A stretch of 8,988 nucleotides of DNA, from assembly GCA_035543875.1 (NCBI GenBank), contig DATKIY010000158.1, positions 1 through 8,988 on the forward strand. Reading direction: 5' to 3'. The notes beneath the pieces are model-generated. The model saw only the letters and a list, made by a program, of their open reading frames with translations, did no database searches and had not been told where the DNA came from. The stretch comes from DATKIY01 sp035543875. Lineage in GTDB: Bacteria; Actinomycetota; Actinomycetes; JAHEKZ01. Position numbers and translations under genes: made by a program. Of this stretch, positions 5,410-8,988 are shown piece after piece; the first letter of the stretch is position 1, and each line of letters begins with the position of its first letter.

Positions 5410-5640
5410 ATGCTCAAGGTCATCCTCACCCTGGCAATCCTCGGCCTAGCGATCTACCTCATCGTCCGGCTGGTTCAGGGCAGAGGCGACGCTGGGCAGG
5501 CTGCCCGTCCTCGCGCACCGAAGCCAGGACCCGTAGCACCAGACGATGATCCTGGATTCTTGCGCGACCTCGACGACCAACTCTGGCGCGAGCGCAAGGA
5601 CAAGCCAGGCACAGACGGAGCGGCTGGTACCCCCCAGTAG
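5410..5640 (+). CDS. 76-aa single-pass membrane protein, conserved actinobacterial type
   Basis: A 76-aa protein with an N-terminal membrane segment (residues 4-22, VILTLAILGLAIYLIVRLV) and almost no extension before it. A basic, Pro/Ala-rich linker follows (25-42), then an acidic conserved-looking box APDDDPGFLRDLDDQLWRER (43-62) and a polar tail. The start at 5410 is chosen because GGAGG (5398-5402) sits 7 nt upstream and the membrane helix then begins at once; the in-frame ATG at 5323 has no ribosome site. The positive residues after the helix suggest a cytosolic C-terminus. Similar short proteins with a DDDP-F-LRDLD box are, from memory, common hypothetical proteins in actinobacteria; the function is unknown. 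It lies 84 bp upstream of the PAP2 gene on the same strand. Confidence 0.8.
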   Translation: MLKVILTLAILGLAIYLIVRLVQGRGDAGQAARPRAPKPGPVAPDDDPGFLRDLDDQLWRERKDKPGTDGAAGTPQ

Positions 5641-5655
5641 TCATGGCAGTAGTCA
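5635..5655. repeat. 9-bp direct repeat over a stop codon
   Basis: CAGTAGTCA occurs at 5635-5643 and again at 5647-5655, a period of 12 bp. The first copy contains the TAG stop of the 76-aa gene and the second supplies another TAG in the same frame four codons later. This is probably a small slippage duplication that leaves a backup stop. Confidence 0.4.
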
Positions 5656-5724
5656 CGCAGAAAGTTGACGTACCCTGATCGTTCACCGCGTCCCGATGGG
5701 TCGCCTGCTGGACGCGAGGTATCA

Positions 5725-6315
5725 GTGACGCCCGACCCGTCTGATGATCTGTTCTCTCGCATCAATGACTTCGCACGGGCAACACCGTGGCTGCACTGGC
5801 CGGTTACGGAGTGGGCCAAGTACGGAATTGTGGTGTTCGCAGCTCTGTTGGTCGTCGGTTGGTGGATCGCGCGATCACGGGACGCACGCACCATGGCAGC
5901 TGCACTGATCGCGCCAATTTCCACGGTCGTAGCCGTCGCCGTCAACCAGCCGATCATCAAGGCTTTCGACCACCCGCGACCATACGTACTGCATCCGGCG
6001 GCACTCGTGCTTGTGACGAAGTCAGCCGACCCATCGTTTCCCAGTGATCACGCGACCATGGCTGGAGCCGTTGCCGCCGGGCTGCTTCTCGTGAGCTGGC
6101 GGCTCGGGCTGGTCGCCGTCGCGTGCGCTTTCGTCATGGCCTGCGCTCGCGTTTACGTTGGCGCCCACTACCCGGTCGATGTGGTTGCCGGGCTCGCGCT
6201 TGGCGCGCTCGTCGCACTTGGATGCTGGCTGCTGTTGCGAGTGCCAGTCACGCGACTGGTTGAAAGCCTTCGAGCGGGACGGCTTGGTCCACTCGTATCA
6301 GACGCCGCCGTATGA
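5725..6315 (+). CDS. PAP2-family membrane phosphatase
   Basis: 196-aa type 2 phosphatidic acid phosphatase-like protein with about five to six membrane segments. All three catalytic motifs are visible: KAFDHPRP (residues 79-86), PSDHATMAG (106-114, with H109) and ARVYVGAHYPVD (141-152, with R142, H148 and D152). H148 would be the nucleophile facing the outer membrane leaflet or periplasm-like space. Known substrates of the family include undecaprenyl pyrophosphate, phosphatidic acid and phosphatidylglycerol phosphate; sequence alone does not choose. GTG 5725 is preferred because a GAGG lies just upstream; the frame also allows TTG at 5665, adding 20 polar residues. Motif 1 has five residues between K and RP where the consensus has six. 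The 3' end overlaps ccsB by 18 bp, tail to tail. Confidence 0.9.
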   Translation: MTPDPSDDLFSRINDFARATPWLHWPVTEWAKYGIVVFAALLVVGWWIARSRDARTMAAALIAPISTVVAVAVNQPIIKAFDHPRPYVLHPAALVLVTKSADPSFPSDHATMAGAVAAGLLLVSWRLGLVAVACAFVMACARVYVGAHYPVDVVAGLALGALVALGCWLLLRVPVTRLVESLRAGRLGPLVSDAAV

Positions 6316-7335
6316 GTGCAGACCGAAGAAGAAGATGTTCACGCCGATATAGCTGAACAAGAACGCACCAAACCCAACCAACGCGATGATCGCCGCTGGC
6401 CGCCCTCGCCACCCTGCAGTTGCGCGGGCGTGGAGGTAGGCGGCGTAAATGACCAAGGTGATGAAAGCCCACGTCTCCTTGGGATCCCAGCCCCAGTAGC
6501 GCCCCCACGCACCTTCGGCCCAGATAGCTCCTGCCACGATCGCGAAGAACCAAAGCGGGAAGGCGAATGCAATGGTCTGGTACGCCGTCCGGTCGAGCAT
6601 CTTGCTGCTTGGCAACCGCGCGCCAAACGAATCGAGCGTGCCCATGCGCTCGTTGGTCGCCCCCGTGGCTACCCGTCGTTCATAACGCTCGGCAAACAAG
6701 TACAACAATGAGGCGACCGAGCCGACCGTAAAGATGCCGCTGGCGATGATGGCGGCCGTCACATGGATCCACAGCCAGTAGGACTTGAGGGCAGGCACCA
6801 GTTGAGCAGCCTCGGTGTAGAGAACCACCACGGCAACCCCGAGGATCAGCAGCGCAGCTAACACGACAACCAGCCCGAGCTCGCGGATCTCCGGGCGCCG
6901 CCGAACCAGCAGCAACCACACACCCATGGCGGCGGTGGCACCCGCGAGCGAAAACTCGTACATGTTGCCCCACGGCGGCCGGCCGGCCGATATCCCGCGA
7001 GTGATGACAGCCGCAGCCATCAGCAGGAACGCCAACGTGCTGAGGGATACACCGACCCGAGCCCACCGGTCGTCGACGGTGTCAACCGGGTCCGGCGAAG
7101 GATCTTCAGGTGGTCGGTCAATCACGTCGACCGACGTGCGTCGTTCTTCTGTTCCTGCTGACCCTGCCTGCACTGCAACCTTCAGAGCCCGGCGGTGTCG
7201 CTCGGCCATCGCCGCTCGCCGTCGACCAGAACCAACCGCAAGGTCGGCTGCGAACGCAAGCAAGGCCAGGGCAAGAACAAACATCGCGCCGTAGACGAGC
7301 AGGTTGCTGGTCTGCGCCAACGTCGTATTGTTCAC
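6298..7335 (-). CDS. ccsB: cytochrome c biogenesis protein CcsB/ResC (heme handling subunit)
   Basis: 345-aa integral membrane protein of the heme-handling family, the partner of ResB in System II cytochrome c maturation. The complex moves heme to the outside and attaches it to CXXCH apocytochromes. The tryptophan-rich heme-binding WWD motif is clear: WGRYWGWDPKETW (residues 277-289). Likely axial or supporting histidines are H191 (WLWIH), H302 (YLHAR) and H340 (GLHSYG). PPWGNMYEF (120-128) and the C-terminal GVNIFFFGLHSYG are typical of CcsB/CcsA. About eight membrane segments are present, with a charged cytosolic loop at about 36-90. It starts with GTG at 7335, 2 bp after the resB stop, with a GAGAGG ribosome site inside the end of resB, so the pair is translationally linked. 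Naming varies: resC, ccsB or ccsA in different genomes. Confidence 0.95.
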   Translation of the reverse strand: MNNTTLAQTSNLLVYGAMFVLALALLAFAADLAVGSGRRRAAMAERHRRALKVAVQAGSAGTEERRTSVDVIDRPPEDPSPDPVDTVDDRWARVGVSLSTLAFLLMAAAVITRGISAGRPPWGNMYEFSLAGATAAMGVWLLLVRRRPEIRELGLVVVLAALLILGVAVVVLYTEAAQLVPALKSYWLWIHVTAAIIASGIFTVGSVASLLYLFAERYERRVATGATNERMGTLDSFGARLPSSKMLDRTAYQTIAFAFPLWFFAIVAGAIWAEGAWGRYWGWDPKETWAFITLVIYAAYLHARATAGWRGRPAAIIALVGFGAFLFSYIGVNIFFFGLHSYGGV

Positions 7336-7337
7336 GG

Positions 7338-8918
7338 CTATCCCTCTCCTGCTGGCTGAGTTGGAGCTTGTGCGAGCGTGCGTGCTAGCACGTCGTCAAC
7401 CTCTCCAGCCAGCGCGACTGCTTCGGTGCGAGCCAGCCCAGCCACCTCGACGAGGGTACGACCCTCGCTCCCGGATGTAACTCTGACCCAGATTCGTCGA
7501 CGTTTGATGATCAGCGAAGCCATGATCCCCGTGATGGCGCCGACCGCTCCCAGCAGGCTGACAAAACGACCTGGGTCGTGAGCGATCTGGAAGTTCCCGA
7601 ACTCAGCGAGCCCGTCAAAGGTGATCGAACCTCGGCCACCAGGAAGGTTCCAGGTCTGCCCCTCGCGCAGGTCCTTCAGCCCAATCTGCTTCATCTGCGT
7701 GGTGTCGAGCTCATAGACGTTCTGCGGAACGCCCGAGTCGAGACCGAGGTCACCCGCCCACGCACCGATGTATACGCGTGGGTCGTTCTGCTCCGGGAAC
7801 GTCGAGACTGGACCGGTCGTCGGATCGACCTGCTTGGGAGCGGTCGGGGTCACGGTGACGTTGAATCCCAGCTGTTCAGGCTGCGCATCGGGCACCTTCA
7901 CCGCTGTCTTCGACGTGAAGGCCGGGTCCTGGGGCAGCGCGGCAATTGCGCCTTGGAAGACCACATTGCCGTCGCCGTCACGCACGGTGAACCGCGGCGC
8001 ATAACCGTGGCCGAGCAGATAGATCTTGGTGCCGTCCACGACCAGTGGTTCGTTGACCTTGATAGTCGTCGACACGTCCGCGCTGCCGGGCGCATCACGG
8101 TAGGTGACGTCGGCAAGGTAGTTAGACGGTTGCCCGAGCCGGGGACCGGAATCTATGAACGTGGCGTCGAAAGAGTCGAGGGTGAACGAGAACGGGGCCA
8201 GCATTGAGGGATCAAACCTGCGCCCCGGTGTGAAGTCGTCGTACTGCGTGAGCAGGTTAGAGAAACCTTCGTCTTCGATGACGACGACCGTGCCGCGATA
8301 GCCAAGCAGCGCACCCCAGCTCACGCCGACCAGGATCACCAACAGCGAAACGTGGAAGACCAGGTTCCCGAACTCGTGCAGGTAACCCTTCTCAGCTGCG
8401 ACTGAGTCTGTGGACTTCGTGCTATCGACGCGGAACCCGCTGTCACGCAACGTTGCCGCAGCTGCGTCAAGTAGCTCCTGCTGCGACCGTGGTGACTCGG
8501 TTTCTCGATAAACTGGCAGGCGAGCCAGGTTGCGCGGCGTTGCCGGCGGCTTGGCGCGCGATGCCTTGGCGTAGTGGACGCAGCGCGGCAGGATGCAACC
8601 CGCCAGCGACACCATGAGCAACAGGTAGATCGCGGCAAACCAAGGGGCGGCGTACACGTCAAACAGCGACAGGTCGTCGAGGATGGGTGCAAGTGTTGGG
8701 TGTGACTGGAAGTACTCGCCGACGCGCAGCGGCGCAACTCCGCGCTGCGGGAAGACTGAGCCGGGTATTGCGGCCACGGCCAACATGAACAGGAGGAACA
8801 GCGCAGTGCGCATGGAGGTGAGCTGTCGCCATGCCCAACGCAACGCACCAAGGAACCCGAGCGAAGGAGGACGTACCGGCTCATCTGTCTTGAGTGGGTC
8901 AATCACGTCAGTGGGCAC
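7338..8918 (-). CDS. resB: cytochrome c biogenesis protein ResB (Ccs1)
   Basis: 526-aa ResB-family protein, the second half of the System II cytochrome c synthase with CcsB. Four membrane segments are visible at about residues 36-52, 93-110, 184-206 and 463-481. A large extracytoplasmic domain (about 207-460) lies between the last two, as expected for ResB. Family features include the opening RWAWRQLTSMRTALFLLFML, GSVFPQRG, EKGYLHEFGNLVFHVSLLV (with H181 and H189) and FGNFQIAHDPGRFVSLLG (with H457); the histidines are candidates for heme relay. I chose GTG 8918 because it overlaps the stop of the upstream ccdA reading frame as TAGTG, giving MPTDVIDPLK; the longer frame from GTG 8948 adds 10 residues and lies inside ccdA. 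The stop is 2 bp before ccsB. The organization implies one transcript ccdA-resB-ccsB. Confidence 0.95.
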   Translation of the reverse strand: MPTDVIDPLKTDEPVRPPSLGFLGALRWAWRQLTSMRTALFLLFMLAVAAIPGSVFPQRGVAPLRVGEYFQSHPTLAPILDDLSLFDVYAAPWFAAIYLLLMVSLAGCILPRCVHYAKASRAKPPATPRNLARLPVYRETESPRSQQELLDAAAATLRDSGFRVDSTKSTDSVAAEKGYLHEFGNLVFHVSLLVILVGVSWGALLGYRGTVVVIEDEGFSNLLTQYDDFTPGRRFDPSMLAPFSFTLDSFDATFIDSGPRLGQPSNYLADVTYRDAPGSADVSTTIKVNEPLVVDGTKIYLLGHGYAPRFTVRDGDGNVVFQGAIAALPQDPAFTSKTAVKVPDAQPEQLGFNVTVTPTAPKQVDPTTGPVSTFPEQNDPRVYIGAWAGDLGLDSGVPQNVYELDTTQMKQIGLKDLREGQTWNLPGGRGSITFDGLAEFGNFQIAHDPGRFVSLLGAVGAITGIMASLIIKRRRIWVRVTSGSEGRTLVEVAGLARTEAVALAGEVDDVLARTLAQAPTQPAGEG

Positions 8919-8988
8919 TAGAACCCCACGCCAAAGTTCGCCGACCACACGCTGAGCTGGATAGATATCTCATGCCAGGCGCCAGTGA
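8918..8988 (-). CDS. ccdA: 3' end of ccdA-like thiol:disulfide transporter (partial)
   Basis: The last 22 codons and TAG stop of a gene that enters from the right edge on the minus strand. The peptide ends TGAWHEISIQLSVWSANFGV followed by GF, resembling the C-terminal turn and amphipathic tail (TGLW... near the end) of actinobacterial CcdA. Its stop overlaps the resB start as TAGTG. CcdA passes electrons across the membrane to the thioredoxin-like ResA/CcsX, which keeps apocytochrome CXXCH cysteines reduced for heme ligation. In actinobacterial System II operons ccdA directly precedes resB. The frame is seen; the identity rests mainly on position and a short tail match, as the catalytic cysteines lie outside the window. 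Confidence 0.6.
   Translation of the reverse strand, partial: TGAWHEISIQLSVWSANFGVGF

Noticed and set aside
5665..5724. TTG start adding 20 residues to the PAP2 protein
   Set aside because: TTGACG at this place looks more like a promoter element, the added residues are polar and unlike the family start, and GTG 5725 has a nearby GAGG.
7578..8207. 209-codon plus-strand open frame opposite resB
   Set aside because: It lies wholly within resB, is Arg/Val/Gly-biased without any fold signature, and has no matching ribosome site or neighbour.
8919..8948. Longer resB start at GTG 8948
   Set aside because: It lies inside the ccdA reading frame, lacks a ribosome site, and GTG 8918 overlaps the ccdA stop in a coupled arrangement.
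1..8988. CRISPR arrays, tRNA or rRNA genes, insertion sequences, prophage or attachment sites
   Set aside because: No regularly spaced long repeats, cloverleaf with CCA end, transposase or integrase frame, or paired terminal repeats were found.

Overview
The window is a chromosomal segment of a high-GC actinobacterium. The evidence is the GC-rich codon use, frequent GTG starts, the DUF4229 protein, and the linkage of menaquinone genes to a System II (Res/Ccs) cytochrome c maturation operon, an arrangement familiar from actinobacteria. I cannot assign a genus from the sequence alone. Most of it is core respiratory and cell-envelope metabolism, with one regulated efflux cassette and one information-rich intergenic stretch.

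Layout. (i) 37-2104, plus strand: menE and menA, two steps of menaquinone synthesis (activation of o-succinylbenzoate, and prenylation of dihydroxynaphthoate), separated by 10 bp and probably co-transcribed. (ii) 2136-3985, plus strand: a near-perfect palindromic operator, a TetR-type repressor and an MFS exporter overlapping it by ATGA, forming a self-contained regulated efflux unit. (iii) 3962-4834, minus strand: an Lrp/AsnC regulator followed by a DUF4229 membrane protein whose 3' end overlaps the exporter tail to tail. (iv) 4835-5409: an AT-rich divergent promoter region with two short inverted repeats, a 44-codon arginine-rich ORF (4963-5097) with a good ribosome binding site, then about 310 bp with no convincing ORF. 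That stretch holds a possible -10 box, a C-rich hairpin and a large terminator-like stem-loop, so it could encode a small RNA or a regulated leader. (v) 5410-6315, plus strand: a 76-aa one-pass membrane protein and a PAP2-family phosphatase, a candidate for recycling undecaprenyl pyrophosphate or another lipid phosphate. (vi) 6298-8988, minus strand: the end of ccdA, then resB and ccsB (resC), tightly packed. These give the thiol-reducing arm and the heme delivery/ligation core of System II cytochrome c maturation.

Functionally the two ends of the window serve the same process. Menaquinone is the quinone pool that feeds the cytochrome bc complex, and CcdA/ResB/CcsB make the c-type cytochromes that accept its electrons. 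The most promising under-described elements are the 44-aa ORF divergent from lrp, the structured RNA candidate at about 5164-5305 with two mutually exclusive pairings, and the 28-bp operator in front of tetR.
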